Below, piece by piece: positions 15,905 through 24,862 of a stretch of 53,755 bases of DNA. A model generated the notes under the pieces. The model ran no database searches, was not told the origin of the DNA, and worked only from the letters and a program-made list of their open reading frames with translations. Source of the DNA: DATDCV01 sp036524155 (GTDB lineage Bacteria; Verrucomicrobiota; Verrucomicrobiia; Limisphaerales; UBA8199). The stretch's first letter is position 1, and each line of letters opens with the position of its first letter. The DNA lies in the NCBI GenBank assembly GCA_036524155.1, contig DATDCV010000357.1, forward strand, positions 1 to 53,755, written 5' to 3'. The position numbers and the translations under genes are program-made.

Positions 15905-18079
15905 TCAGTTCGCAGAACTTTCTCCCCGCAGTTCTTTGAGGAGGAAGGTGTACCCCAGGGCCGCCATGTAAGCCGACTGCTTGTTATTGGCTGCGCCGCC
16001 GTGGCCGCCTTCGATGTTTTCGTAGTAAAGGACATCGTGGCCCTGCTCTTCCATCCGCGCCACCATTTTACGCGCGTGTCCCGGGTGGACACGGTCGTCG
16101 CGGGTTGAGGTGGTGAATAACACACGAGGGTACTTTTTCTCTTTGGCAACATTCTGGTACGGGGAATACTTGCGGATATAAGCCCACTCTTCGGGTTTAT
16201 CCGGGTCGCCGTATTCGGCCATCCAACTTGCGCCGGCGAGCAGTTTATTAAACCGGCGCATGTCGAGGAGCGGCACCTGGCAGACGACCGCTTTGAACAA
16301 GTCCGGCCGTTCCGTGAACATAACCCCCATTAGCAGACCGCCGTTCGAGCCGCCCTGGATTCCGAGGTGCTTTGGCGAGGTCACCTTCCGCGCACTGAGG
16401 TGTTCGGCGACGGCAATGAAATCGTCATAGGCCCGTTGGCGGTTGGCTTTGCGCGCCGCCTCGTGCCATTTGGGGCCAAACTCACCGCCGCCGCGGATGT
16501 TTGCCAGCACATAGACCCCGCCCCGCTCGAGCCAGGCGGAGCCGATGCCCGCGCTGTAGCTCGGCAGCATCGAGATCTCGAAACCACCATAGCCGTACAA
16601 GAGGGTTGGGTTGTTCCCGTCGAGTTTCAGGCCTTGGAGCCCCACCTGAAAATAGGGCACCTTCGTGCCGTCTTTCGAAGTCGCTTCGTGCTGGGTGATC
16701 TCGAGTCCCCGCGCGTTGAAAAAGACCGGCAGGCTCTTCAACTTCTCGCGATTCTCCCGCTCTAGTGTACCGTAGAACAGGCTCGTCGGAGTGAGAAAAT
16801 CCGTCACCGTCAGGAAATAATCATCTGATTCATCGGCGTCGATGCCATTGACGCTAACGGAGCCGATGGTGGGCGCGTCGAACGGGGTGCGGGTCCAGCG
16901 GCCATCCTTATGCTGGAGTGAATAGATCTTGTTCCGAACGTTATCCAACTCGGTAATGAGGAGGTAATTCTTTGTGTCGGTGATTGAGGCCAGGCAAGTG
17001 CGGTCACTCGGCGCGAATAAGACTTCGAACCTGCGATTCCCGCCCAGGTAGCCGTCGAAGTCACTCGCCAACAACGAACCCGCCAAGTACGTCTTTCCGT
17101 CGATGGTCCAGTCCGAGCGCAACCGCAGCAGCAACTGGTCCTCGAAGGTTTGCACAATCGCGTCGTCCGGTTTTTCGATCTTCACCCACTTCCCGCCGCG
17201 GCGGACGAAGGTCTCGCTGGTGAAAAAGGTGACACCGCGGTGAATGAACTCGTAGGTGTGTCCGTGGTCGTGAATGACACTGGCGTCCACGCTCACGTCG
17301 GCGGGCTTGCCTTCGAACACCAGGGCTGCCGAAGCGAGCGGCGTGCCGCGTTTCCATTCCTTGACGATGCGCGGGTAGCCCGAATCGGTCAGCGTGCCCG
17401 AGCCGAAATCCGTGCCGACATAAAGAGAGTCGCGGTCCCGCCAATCGACGCGGCTTTTGGCCTCCGCCAGCTCAAAGCCGTTCTTCACGAAGGTCCTCGT
17501 GCCTACGTCGAACTCCCTGATAACGGCCGCATCCGCTCCGCCGCGCGACAAGGAGATTAGGCAACGATCATAAGTGGGATAGAGCATCTCAGAGCCTTTC
17601 CAGACCCAGTTCTCGCTCTCTTTCGCAGCCAGGTCGTCCACGTCCAGCACCGTCTCCCACTGCGGGTTGGGCTTTTTGAACTCGGCGAGGGTGGTCCGGC
17701 GCCAAACTCCGCGCACATGCTGGTCGTCCCGCCAAAAATTGTAGTAGAACGGGCCGTACTTGCTGACATACGGGATTTTGTCCTTGGAATCCAGGATCGA
17801 CAGGATTCGCTTTTCGATGATGCGGAAATCAGGAAGCGCTTCGAGTTCTTTTGTCGAAACGGCGTTCTGCTGGCGGGCCCAGTTCAGCGCGCGCTCGCCC
17901 GTGACGTCTTCAAGCCAGAGATACGGATCCCCCGCGTCGGGGCCCGACTCCCCTGCCCTCTTTGCAGGCTCGACAGACTTTTCCGCCGCGAGCGACTGGC
18001 CCAGAGGCCCCAGGAAACATATCGCGCACAGCACCAAGCCAAGCATCCCTCGGCTTACGTATTTAGAAAAATAAATCAT
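15905..18079 (-). CDS. Prolyl oligopeptidase family S9A peptidase, exported
   Basis: A 724-residue serine peptidase of the prolyl oligopeptidase family, which cleaves short proline-containing peptides. A signal peptide is visible (hydrophobic GLVLCAICFLGPLGQSLAAE), so it is probably periplasmic. An N-terminal beta-propeller (about residues 60-450) is followed by an alpha/beta-hydrolase domain. Catalytic residues fit the family: Ser578 in GGSNGG, Asp662 in TRDDRVHPGH and His693 in EGGHGG. The PYLWLEDV motif typical of S9A also lies near the N-terminus. The ATG at 18079 gives the signal peptide; a second in-frame Met 11 residues later is also possible. It is divergent from the beta-helix gene, with a 10-bp repeat array in between. 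Confidence 0.93.
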   Translation of the reverse strand: MIYFSKYVSRGMLGLVLCAICFLGPLGQSLAAEKSVEPAKRAGESGPDAGDPYLWLEDVTGERALNWARQQNAVSTKELEALPDFRIIEKRILSILDSKDKIPYVSKYGPFYYNFWRDDQHVRGVWRRTTLAEFKKPNPQWETVLDVDDLAAKESENWVWKGSEMLYPTYDRCLISLSRGGADAAVIREFDVGTRTFVKNGFELAEAKSRVDWRDRDSLYVGTDFGSGTLTDSGYPRIVKEWKRGTPLASAALVFEGKPADVSVDASVIHDHGHTYEFIHRGVTFFTSETFVRRGGKWVKIEKPDDAIVQTFEDQLLLRLRSDWTIDGKTYLAGSLLASDFDGYLGGNRRFEVLFAPSDRTCLASITDTKNYLLITELDNVRNKIYSLQHKDGRWTRTPFDAPTIGSVSVNGIDADESDDYFLTVTDFLTPTSLFYGTLERENREKLKSLPVFFNARGLEITQHEATSKDGTKVPYFQVGLQGLKLDGNNPTLLYGYGGFEISMLPSYSAGIGSAWLERGGVYVLANIRGGGEFGPKWHEAARKANRQRAYDDFIAVAEHLSARKVTSPKHLGIQGGSNGGLLMGVMFTERPDLFKAVVCQVPLLDMRRFNKLLAGASWMAEYGDPDKPEEWAYIRKYSPYQNVAKEKKYPRVLFTTSTRDDRVHPGHARKMVARMEEQGHDVLYYENIEGGHGGAANNKQSAYMAALGYTFLLKELRGESSAN

Positions 18080-18349
18080 ATTCGTGCGATGCAGACTACC
18101 GTCGCGCTCCTCTGGCATCAAGTGGCCAATCCCTCCGCCCCACTTTGTGTCGGAACCAGTCAGAATTGGCCAGATTTAGTCAGGTTTACTCAGATGTGGT
18201 CAGAGGCGGCATGCGCGCGGAAGGCGGGAGCGCCGGAAGCTCGCCTGCGTGGGAAGGGCCGGCAAGGACGCCAGCGCCCACATTATCATTGACTGACACG
18301 TTTTCGGGTGGACTAATTTTCCTATACGATTTTATCGGGGACGATTGAA
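18080..18349. other. Divergent intergenic region with 10-bp phased repeats
   Basis: This 270-bp region is flanked by the start of the S9A gene and the start of the beta-helix gene. The notable content is the five-unit array of 10-bp repeats at 18161-18210. Promoters must lie here but were not identified by eye. Confidence 0.6.
18161..18210. repeat. Five tandem 10-bp direct repeats
   Basis: Units read CAGAATTGGC, CAGATTTAGT, CAGGTTTACT, CAGATGTGGT and CAGAGGCGGC at exactly 10-bp steps. The CAG is invariant. Ten base pairs is close to one helical turn, so all CAG blocks would lie on the same face of DNA, as in an array of regulator half-sites. The alternative is a degenerate minisatellite. Confidence 0.75.
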
Positions 18350-21300
18350 GTGAACGCTGGGATTCCAAGAACCCTTCTTGTGGGGTGTCTGCTCTTCCTC
18401 GGGAGTGTCGCTGGCGCGGCCACGCGCTACGTAAACGTGAATAATCTCACTCCCGCCTTGCCCTACGCGAGCTGGGCAGCCGCCGCCACGAGCATCCAGG
18501 ACGCGGTGGATGCGGCGCAACTGGGAGATGAAATCGTCGTGACCAACGGCGTGTATCAGACCGGGGCCCAGGCGGTGTACGGGATGCGCAACCGAGTGGC
18601 GGTGACGAAGCCAGTAACGCTGCGGAGCGTTAACGGGCCGGCCGTGACCCAAATCGTCGGGTCCGGGCAGAGTAGCTTGGTGCCGATCCGCTGTGTGTAT
18701 CTGGCTAATGGGGCAAGCCTCACGGGCTTTACACTCACGAACGGATTGACGGACTACCTGGGCGATGATCACACGAACAAAGCCGGAGGCGGCGTCTGGT
18801 GCGAGGGAGTGAGTGCGGTCGTATCCAACTGTGTGCTCTCGGGCAATTTCTGCTGGGGCTATGGCGGCGGGGCCTACTCTGGGACGCTGAACGACTGCAC
18901 TTTTTCGGGCAATTTTGCGGGCTCCGGCGGCGGCGCTTCATCTAGCATGCTGGACAACTGCACGCTGACGAACAATTCTGCCGTCTGGGGCGGCGGGGCC
19001 TACTCCGGAACGCTGAATAACTGTCTGCTCACGAGCAACTCCGCAATCCGGGCGGACTTTGCCTCCGGCGGCGGAGCCTACCAGGCCACTTTGAACAACT
19101 GCGCGCTTACAGGCAACTCTGCGTCCTCCCAGGGCGGCGGCGCCTTCTCTAGCACGCTAAACGACTGCACGGTCACGGGCAATTCAGCTCCTTACGGTGG
19201 AGGGACAGGCTCTGGCACTCTGAACAACTGCATCGTCTATTACAACAGCGCCCAGAACCGCGGGGCCAACTACGATGCAGGCACCTTAAACTACTGCTGC
19301 ACCACGCCACTGCCGGCAGGCCCCGGCAACCTGGTCGAAGAGCCGCTACTGGCTAACGCGTGGCGCCTCAGTGCCGACTCCCCGTGCCGAGGCCGGGGTA
19401 GCGCAGCTTATGCAAGCGGTGTAGATATTGATGGCGAGCCGTGGGCCAATCCCCCCTCCATCGGCTGCGATGAGTATTGGAGCGGGTCGTTAACGGGTGC
19501 CGTCAGCGTGGCAATCGTCGCAAATTACACGAGCCTGTCGGCGGGACATGCGGTGGACTTCAAGGGGTTGATAGAAGGCCGTGTGAGCGCGTCGCGATGG
19601 GACTTTGGAGACGGAAGCACCGTAAGCAACCGGCCTTGGGCTTCGCACACCTGGGTGACAGCGGGGGATTACGTGGTGGAGTTGCGGGCCTATAACGAGA
19701 GCTATCAGGCCGGTGTGGCGGTCACCGTTACCGTGCATGTGCTCCCACCGGTTCACTACGTGGCGATGACCGGCTCCTCTCAGCCGCCTTACAGCTCCTG
19801 GGCCACGGCGGCCCAGAACATCCAGAGCGCAGTGGATGTCGCGTGGACGGGAGATGAGATCGTCGTGAGCAACGGCGTGTATCGGACGGGAGCGCGGGCC
19901 GTGTATGGGATGAGCAACCGAGTGGTGGTGACCAAACCCGTCATAGTGCGAAGCGTCAACGGGCCAGCCGTGACCCAAATCGTGGGCTATCAGGTGCCGG
20001 GAACAACTAATGGCCCAGAGGCGGTGCGGTGTGTTTATCTGACCAATGGGGCGGTGCTGGTGGGATTTACGCTCACGAATGGCGCAACGCAAATCCTCCC
20101 TCAAGATGACAGAAATGGAGATGGCGGCGGGGTCTATTGCGAGGGCGAAAGCGAGGTGGTGTCCAACTGCGTGCTCACGGGGAATTCTGCCACTGGCTAC
20201 GGCGGCGGGGCCTGCAGGGGCACTTTGAGGCGCTGCACGTTGACGCGCAATCTCGCGCTCGCTAGCGGCGGCGGGTGCTTCGCTGGCACTCTGAACGACT
20301 GCACGCTCGCGGATAATTCAGCCTTCTTTGGCCCAGGCGGGGCCGTCAACGCCACATTGAACAACTGCACGCTCACAGGCAATTCAGGGAGGGACAGTGG
20401 CGGTGCTTGGGGCTGTATTTTGAACAACTGCGTGCTCACGGGCAACTCAGCCTACAACGGCTACGGCGGCGCTGCCTCCGTCTCCACCCTGAACAACTGC
20501 GTACTAACGGGTAATTCAGCCTACGGAGGCGGCGGTGCCTCCTGGTGCACATTGAACAACTGCACTCTAACAGGCAATTCGGCTTTCGCCTCCGGCGGCG
20601 GGACCTACCGAGGTACGCTGAACGACTGCATAGTGTACTACAACAACGCGCAAGTCAATGGCGCGAATTACGATGGTGACATATTCCATTATTGTTGCAC
20701 CACGCCGGCGCCCACAGGCACCGGCAACCTGATCGAGGAGCCTCAACTGGCAACCATTTGGCGTCTCAGCATCGGCTCACCGTGCCGAGGCCGTGGCAAC
20801 GCCGACTACGTCAGCGGAGTGGACATTGATGGCGAACCGTGGGCCAATCCTCCTTCCATCGGTTGCGACGAGTATTGGAGCGGGTCGGTGACGGGCGCTG
20901 TCAGCGCGGAGATCGTGGCAGCTATTACGAACGTAGCAGTAGGATTTGGACTGGACTTTCAGGCAGTGATTGGGGGACGGGTTAGCGCGTCGCGTTGGGA
21001 CTCTGGTGATGGGAATGTGGTAAGCAACCGGCCTTGGGCCACGCACGCGTGGACGGCAGCGGGGGATTACGTAGTAGAATTGCGGGCCTATAACGAGAGC
21101 TACCCGGCGGGCGTGGCGGCGACGGTCACAGTTCATGTGGTCCTGGAGGAACATTATGTGGCTCTCAACAGCACCAATCCGGTGCCGCCCTACACTTCGT
21201 GGGCCACCGCGGCGAACAATATCCAAGATGCTGTCGATGCGGCGACACAGCTCGGAGCGCTGGTTTGGGTGGCCGATGGGGTGTATCAGACCGGGGAACG

Positions 21301-22408
21301 AGCAGCGTATGGGATGAACAACCGGGTGGTGGTACCGAGGCCGTTGACGGTGCGAAGCGTCAACGGGCCGGCTGTGACCCGCATCGTCGGGTCCGGGCCG
21401 AATGGGCTGGCTGCGGTGCGTTGCGTGTATTTGTCCAGTGGGGCTATGCTCGCTGGATTTACGCTAACCAATGGCGCAACGCAAGCCTCCGGCGACTACA
21501 GAACTCAATGCGGTGGCGGCGTCTTTTGCCAGGGGCTGACCCCGGTAGTGTCCAACTGTATGCTTACCGGCAACTCTGCTTTCTGGGATGGTGGCGCGGC
21601 TTACTTCGGCACGCTGAACAACTGCGTGCTCGCGCGCAATTCAGCCAGTCGCGTGGGCGGCGGGGCCTCAGGTAGCACGCTGAACAACTGCATTCTCACG
21701 AGCAATTCAGCCTTGGATGGTGGAGGTGCCAATTCTGGGATCTTGAACAACTGCGTGCTCACGGCGAATTCAGCAGATTATTACGGCGGCGGGGCACGCG
21801 GCCGGGTTCTCGGCGGTACGGGTGGTACGCTGAACAACTGCACGCTGGCGGGCAATTTCGCAGCTTATGGTGGCGGGGCTTCCGGTTGCGAGCTGAACAA
21901 CTGCATTGCCTATTACAACACCGCCCAAACCAGCGGGCCCAATTACGAAGGGGGCGTATTGAACTATTGCGACACCACGCCCCTGCCCACCAATGGAGTC
22001 GGAAATATCGCTCTCGACCCATTGTTTGTGAACGCTTATGGCTGGGCCGACCTGCGTCTGCAATCGAGCTCACCCTGCATTAACAGGGGCTACAACGCCT
22101 ACGTCACTACAACGACTGATCTCGACGGCAATCCGCGCATTAGCGGACCCGTCGTGGACATCGGCGCTTACGAATTCCAGTGGCAGCCGACGATTCTCCT
22201 TGCGGACGGCAATTTCGGCGTTCGCTCGAACGCCTTTGGATTCAGCGTCAGCGCCGCGTCGGGCAGCGTGGTCGTGATCGAAGGCTCAACCAATCTGCGG
22301 AGTTGGGTTCGTGTTCAGACCAACACCGCCGCCGCCGCCCCATTCTATTTTGTCGATCTCGGTTGGACCAATCTCCCGACACGTTTTTATCGGGCACGGT
22401 TGCAGTAA
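18350..22408 (+). CDS. Large exported beta-helix/PKD repeat protein
   Basis: A 1352-residue protein with a signal peptide (LLVGCLLFLGSVAGAATRYV). It is made of three copies of one module: a right-handed beta-helix region with many short LNNCxLTGNSA-type repeats (roughly 20 residues each, each ending in GGGA), preceded by an invariant SWATAA.NIQ.AVDAA lead. The first two copies are followed by a PKD-like domain (GDGS or GDGN in the loop, VELRAYNES). The C-terminus (about residue 1285 on) is a verrucomicrobial exported-protein ending with GSVVVIEGSTNL, TRFYRARLQ. The beta-helix repeats resemble parallel beta-helix/chlamydial polymorphic outer membrane repeats (choice-of-anchor Q). The likely role is surface binding or polysaccharide handling, not shown here. 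Start is GTG at 18350 with a GGGGA tract 8 bp upstream. Confidence 0.8.
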   Translation: MNAGIPRTLLVGCLLFLGSVAGAATRYVNVNNLTPALPYASWAAAATSIQDAVDAAQLGDEIVVTNGVYQTGAQAVYGMRNRVAVTKPVTLRSVNGPAVTQIVGSGQSSLVPIRCVYLANGASLTGFTLTNGLTDYLGDDHTNKAGGGVWCEGVSAVVSNCVLSGNFCWGYGGGAYSGTLNDCTFSGNFAGSGGGASSSMLDNCTLTNNSAVWGGGAYSGTLNNCLLTSNSAIRADFASGGGAYQATLNNCALTGNSASSQGGGAFSSTLNDCTVTGNSAPYGGGTGSGTLNNCIVYYNSAQNRGANYDAGTLNYCCTTPLPAGPGNLVEEPLLANAWRLSADSPCRGRGSAAYASGVDIDGEPWANPPSIGCDEYWSGSLTGAVSVAIVANYTSLSAGHAVDFKGLIEGRVSASRWDFGDGSTVSNRPWASHTWVTAGDYVVELRAYNESYQAGVAVTVTVHVLPPVHYVAMTGSSQPPYSSWATAAQNIQSAVDVAWTGDEIVVSNGVYRTGARAVYGMSNRVVVTKPVIVRSVNGPAVTQIVGYQVPGTTNGPEAVRCVYLTNGAVLVGFTLTNGATQILPQDDRNGDGGGVYCEGESEVVSNCVLTGNSATGYGGGACRGTLRRCTLTRNLALASGGGCFAGTLNDCTLADNSAFFGPGGAVNATLNNCTLTGNSGRDSGGAWGCILNNCVLTGNSAYNGYGGAASVSTLNNCVLTGNSAYGGGGASWCTLNNCTLTGNSAFASGGGTYRGTLNDCIVYYNNAQVNGANYDGDIFHYCCTTPAPTGTGNLIEEPQLATIWRLSIGSPCRGRGNADYVSGVDIDGEPWANPPSIGCDEYWSGSVTGAVSAEIVAAITNVAVGFGLDFQAVIGGRVSASRWDSGDGNVVSNRPWATHAWTAAGDYVVELRAYNESYPAGVAATVTVHVVLEEHYVALNSTNPVPPYTSWATAANNIQDAVDAATQLGALVWVADGVYQTGERAAYGMNNRVVVPRPLTVRSVNGPAVTRIVGSGPNGLAAVRCVYLSSGAMLAGFTLTNGATQASGDYRTQCGGGVFCQGLTPVVSNCMLTGNSAFWDGGAAYFGTLNNCVLARNSASRVGGGASGSTLNNCILTSNSALDGGGANSGILNNCVLTANSADYYGGGARGRVLGGTGGTLNNCTLAGNFAAYGGGASGCELNNCIAYYNTAQTSGPNYEGGVLNYCDTTPLPTNGVGNIALDPLFVNAYGWADLRLQSSSPCINRGYNAYVTTTTDLDGNPRISGPVVDIGAYEFQWQPTILLADGNFGVRSNAFGFSVSAASGSVVVIEGSTNLRSWVRVQTNTAAAAPFYFVDLGWTNLPTRFYRARLQ
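18422..22190 (+). repeat. Triplicated ~1.3-1.4 kb module inside the beta-helix gene
   Basis: The same nucleotide stretch, GTGTATCAGACC or its near copy, occurs at 18551, 19877 and 21281, giving unit lengths of 1326 and 1404 bp. Copies 1 and 2 are similar at DNA level over the SVNGPAVTQIVG region and the PKD linker. Copy 3 is more diverged and lacks the PKD part. Confidence 0.85.
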
Positions 22409-22719
22409 AGGCTCGAACTCCACCAACTACGCTGAAGAGCTGGCAGACACACGGCGATATACTCAGCCCCTCTCGGCGCTGGCGCGCCGCAGCGAACCCA
22501 CTCGCCGCGGTCGGCTATGATTGCCTGGTGAACCTGGATCCGAGTGGGTCCTTCGATAATTCGTGGCATAGGAACAAAGCGCGACGCCGTGGCCTAACAC
22601 GGCAAAGTTTCCGACAAAAGACAAAGTTTCGAGGTCACCCAGCTCATGAGATCATTACAGCGTTAGCTCTTGGTCGGATGCCCACCTTCGGATTCACAGT
22701 TCCCTTCTGTTTTTGTTCG
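22409..22719. other. Convergent intergenic region, no gene
   Basis: A 311-bp gap between the 3' ends of the beta-helix gene and the TIM-barrel gene. The only pattern I see is AAAGTTTC occurring twice 20 bp apart near 22605-22635. No hairpin terminator was recognised. Confidence 0.5.
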
Positions 22720-23580
22720 TTACGCTCGTTTCCGGAGGTAATCGAGCGTCCAGGCGGCGAGATCCAGCGGGTTGCGGTCCTCAGGTTCGTCCTCCCAGGA
22801 GTACCAGCCGGGGTATCCAATTTTCCGGAGGGCGTTCAGGACGCCGGGGATGTTGACGACGCCCTGGCCGAGGCGGCAGGTTTGGTGGCCGCCGGCGCGT
22901 TGCACGTCTTTGATGTGGGTATGGCGCACCAAACCGGCGAGGGTCTCAATCGTTTTCGGCGCATCGACACCCTGAGTACCGAGCCAGCCGGTATCGACGC
23001 ACACCCCCAGCGACTCGTTGCCGCCAGCGATCGGTTTCAGGATTTCCTCAACCGATTTTTCGGGGTGGTTTTCGAGATTGAATGAAACGCCGGACTCGCG
23101 GCACAGGACTGTGGCCTGGGCGGGAGTTTGTCCGCGGAGACCGCCGTTAATCCGCGGAATGCCCAGCCACTGGCAGACCCGGATCGTTTCCGGGCGGAAA
23201 CTGCCGCCGTACCCAATGGCTTGCAGCTTGTGGTTTTCGAGGATGCGACGCCAGGTCGCGGCCTTGGCGGAGTCGAGGCTTTCGGGCGCGGCGTGGGCTT
23301 CCCAAATTTCAACGGCGCGGTAGCCCGCGGCGGCGATGTCGCCGCAGATCGAATCCCATGCCTGTTCGTCTGTCGCCGCGATGGTTTTCTGGTGCTGCTC
23401 GCCCCAGTGGGACAATTCATACCGATACCCTGACACACGCCCGACGAGATTTGCGGTGTTAAAAGCGATTCGCTGGCGGTTCGGCTTGCCAGCGGAACCC
23501 CCACTGGTTCTACACGAACTGCACGAGAAACCGGCGACGGCGGCGAGCGATGTGGCAACCAGGAACTCTCTTCGGTTCAT
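22720..23580 (-). CDS. Exported sugar phosphate isomerase/epimerase-like TIM barrel
   Basis: A 286-residue protein of the xylose-isomerase-like TIM-barrel superfamily (AP endonuclease 2 type). The N-terminus, MNRREFLVATSLAAVAGF, is a twin-arginine-like signal, with a cysteine pair (SCSSC) at its end that could serve as a lipoprotein site. The barrel shows metal-site features of the family: AVEIWEAHA, a FNLENHPEKS segment carrying Glu and His, GVCVDTGWLGTQG (Asp), VRHTHIKDVQ (His and Asp) and YSWEDEPE (Glu). Exported members of this family are common in Verrucomicrobiota and Planctomycetota, and the substrate is usually unknown. ATG at 23580 is chosen; a TTG three codons earlier is possible. 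Confidence 0.85.
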   Translation of the reverse strand: MNRREFLVATSLAAVAGFSCSSCRTSGGSAGKPNRQRIAFNTANLVGRVSGYRYELSHWGEQHQKTIAATDEQAWDSICGDIAAAGYRAVEIWEAHAAPESLDSAKAATWRRILENHKLQAIGYGGSFRPETIRVCQWLGIPRINGGLRGQTPAQATVLCRESGVSFNLENHPEKSVEEILKPIAGGNESLGVCVDTGWLGTQGVDAPKTIETLAGLVRHTHIKDVQRAGGHQTCRLGQGVVNIPGVLNALRKIGYPGWYSWEDEPEDRNPLDLAAWTLDYLRKRA

Positions 23581-24127
23581 ATTGGACAAGATGGGGCGGA
23601 GGGGAGCAAAAATTCAAGAAAGTTCCGGAACGAGGGTCGACGTGGGTGGGGGATGTGAGGCGGTACCACCTGAGTTATTTTTGGAACGTGGCCGCTGCGG
23701 CGTGGTCGGCGCGCGGGCTTCAGTCCGCACGCCGGTTGCTCGGCCCACCCGCAACTGAGCCACCACGTGAGGCGCGGAGCCGAAGGCGCTTGAAGCTGTG
23801 CATGGATCCTCCTGGTCGGCTGTTGACGGAGATGAGCCCCGACGGACTGCAGTGGTCTTTCCGCGAGCTTGGCATTTATTGGCACAGGGTCATCCTGTCG
23901 CTGTGACGATGAGTTTTTTTCTTTTTTTCCTCGTTTTATGACTTGCGGGATTCCACCCCTTCTGGACGCGATATCTTGTGGGGGCAATTCCTGTAGCGAA
24001 AAAGTAGAGCGTGGATCTGATATAATGGGTGGCCCCTGCTGAGGACTGGCTCGTCCGCTGTTGACCCGACGGCGTATCCGTACTCCCGCAAGTTGCTGTT
24101 TGCGGGTCGCGCGGGTCAGCATTGGGC
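23581..24127. other. Divergent intergenic region with 196-bp repeat copy 1
   Basis: A 547-bp non-coding gap. Its main content is copy 1 of the 196-bp direct repeat at 23775-23970. No RNA gene seen. Confidence 0.6.
23775..23970 (+). repeat. 196-bp direct repeat, copy 1
   Basis: Matches 28316-28511 in the same orientation and with the same length. Long shared tracts include CCTCCTGGTCGGCTG, CGCGAGCTTGGCATT and ATTCCACCCCTTCT. Differences are scattered substitutions, so the copies are not identical. The two copies enclose about 4.3 kb that carries the matrixin protease and three neighbours. Confidence 0.88.
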
Positions 24128-24844
24128 ATGGAGTCGATCGGGGTCTGGAAGACTTGGGCTGGCTTGGATTGCGTGGCGTCACTCGTATCTGCTTGCGGTA
24201 CACTCCGCGCCGGAATTGAGACGACGAGGAAGTCCGCAAGAGCATTACACCTGTGCTTTGCTGCGGGTGTCGTGGGATTCTGTTTTGCGACAGCAAACGC
24301 AACCACCGTCATTCCGCCCACCTTCGAGGAGATGACGGATCGGGCCGAACTCATCTTCGTAGGCAAGGTCGTTAGCTCGCATGCAGAATGGCGGAGCGTG
24401 GGGACCAATCGGGTCATTTTCACGCTGGTCGAGTTTGAGAGGCAGCAAGTCCTCAAAGGGGAGGCGGGTGTGTCAGTCACCCTGCAATTTCTTGGCGGAA
24501 CTGTTGGCGACGTGACGCTGGAAATCGCTGGCGTTCCAAAGTTCAATGCCGGGGATCGCGAGTTCCTTTTCGTCGAGGGGAATGGAGTTCAGTTCTGCCC
24601 GCTTGTTGGCGTGTTCCACGGAAAGTTTGGAGTGCGAAAGGATGAGAAATCGGATCGCGACCTCCTGGTGATGTACAATGGCAAAAAGCTTCGTGACGTT
24701 GCGGAGATTGGGGCTGGCGTCGGGGCGGAGTTCGGACCGAAGCGGGCCAGGCTTTTTGTCCCAGCGAACGCACAGCCGCTGTCAGTAGATGACTTCATAT
24801 CAAAGATCCAAGACCGACTCGCCAACCGCGCCCGTCAGAGATGA
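24128..24844 (+). CDS. Exported protein paired with matrixin protease
   Basis: A 238-residue protein of unknown function. A signal peptide-like run (LHLCFAAGVVGFCFATANA) lies after about 45 N-terminal residues; the first in-frame ATG at 24128 is used, but the true start may be later and non-ATG. The mature part starts TTVIPPTFEEMTDRAELIF and contains FVGKVVSSHAEW, LKGEAGVSVTLQFLGGTVG, FLFVEGNGVQFCPLVG and HGKFGVRKD. This looks like a compact beta-rich domain. From memory, similar proteins often sit next to matrixin proteases in Verrucomicrobiota, so a chaperone, propeptide or inhibitor role is possible but untested. It ends 18 bp before the protease gene, and the two are probably translated together. 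Confidence 0.75.
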   Translation: MESIGVWKTWAGLDCVASLVSACGTLRAGIETTRKSARALHLCFAAGVVGFCFATANATTVIPPTFEEMTDRAELIFVGKVVSSHAEWRSVGTNRVIFTLVEFERQQVLKGEAGVSVTLQFLGGTVGDVTLEIAGVPKFNAGDREFLFVEGNGVQFCPLVGVFHGKFGVRKDEKSDRDLLVMYNGKKLRDVAEIGAGVGAEFGPKRARLFVPANAQPLSVDDFISKIQDRLANRARQR

Positions 24845-24853
24845 AGGAGGAGG
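24844..24853 (+). promoter_or_regulatory. Strong Shine-Dalgarno sequence of matrixin gene
   Basis: AAGGAGGAGG at 24844-24853 is a near-perfect ribosome binding site 9 bp before the ATG at 24863. It is unusually strong for this window, where most genes lack one, and overlaps the last base of the upstream gene's stop codon. It fixes the protease start. Confidence 0.85.
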
Positions 24854-24862
24854 ATTCCGACG

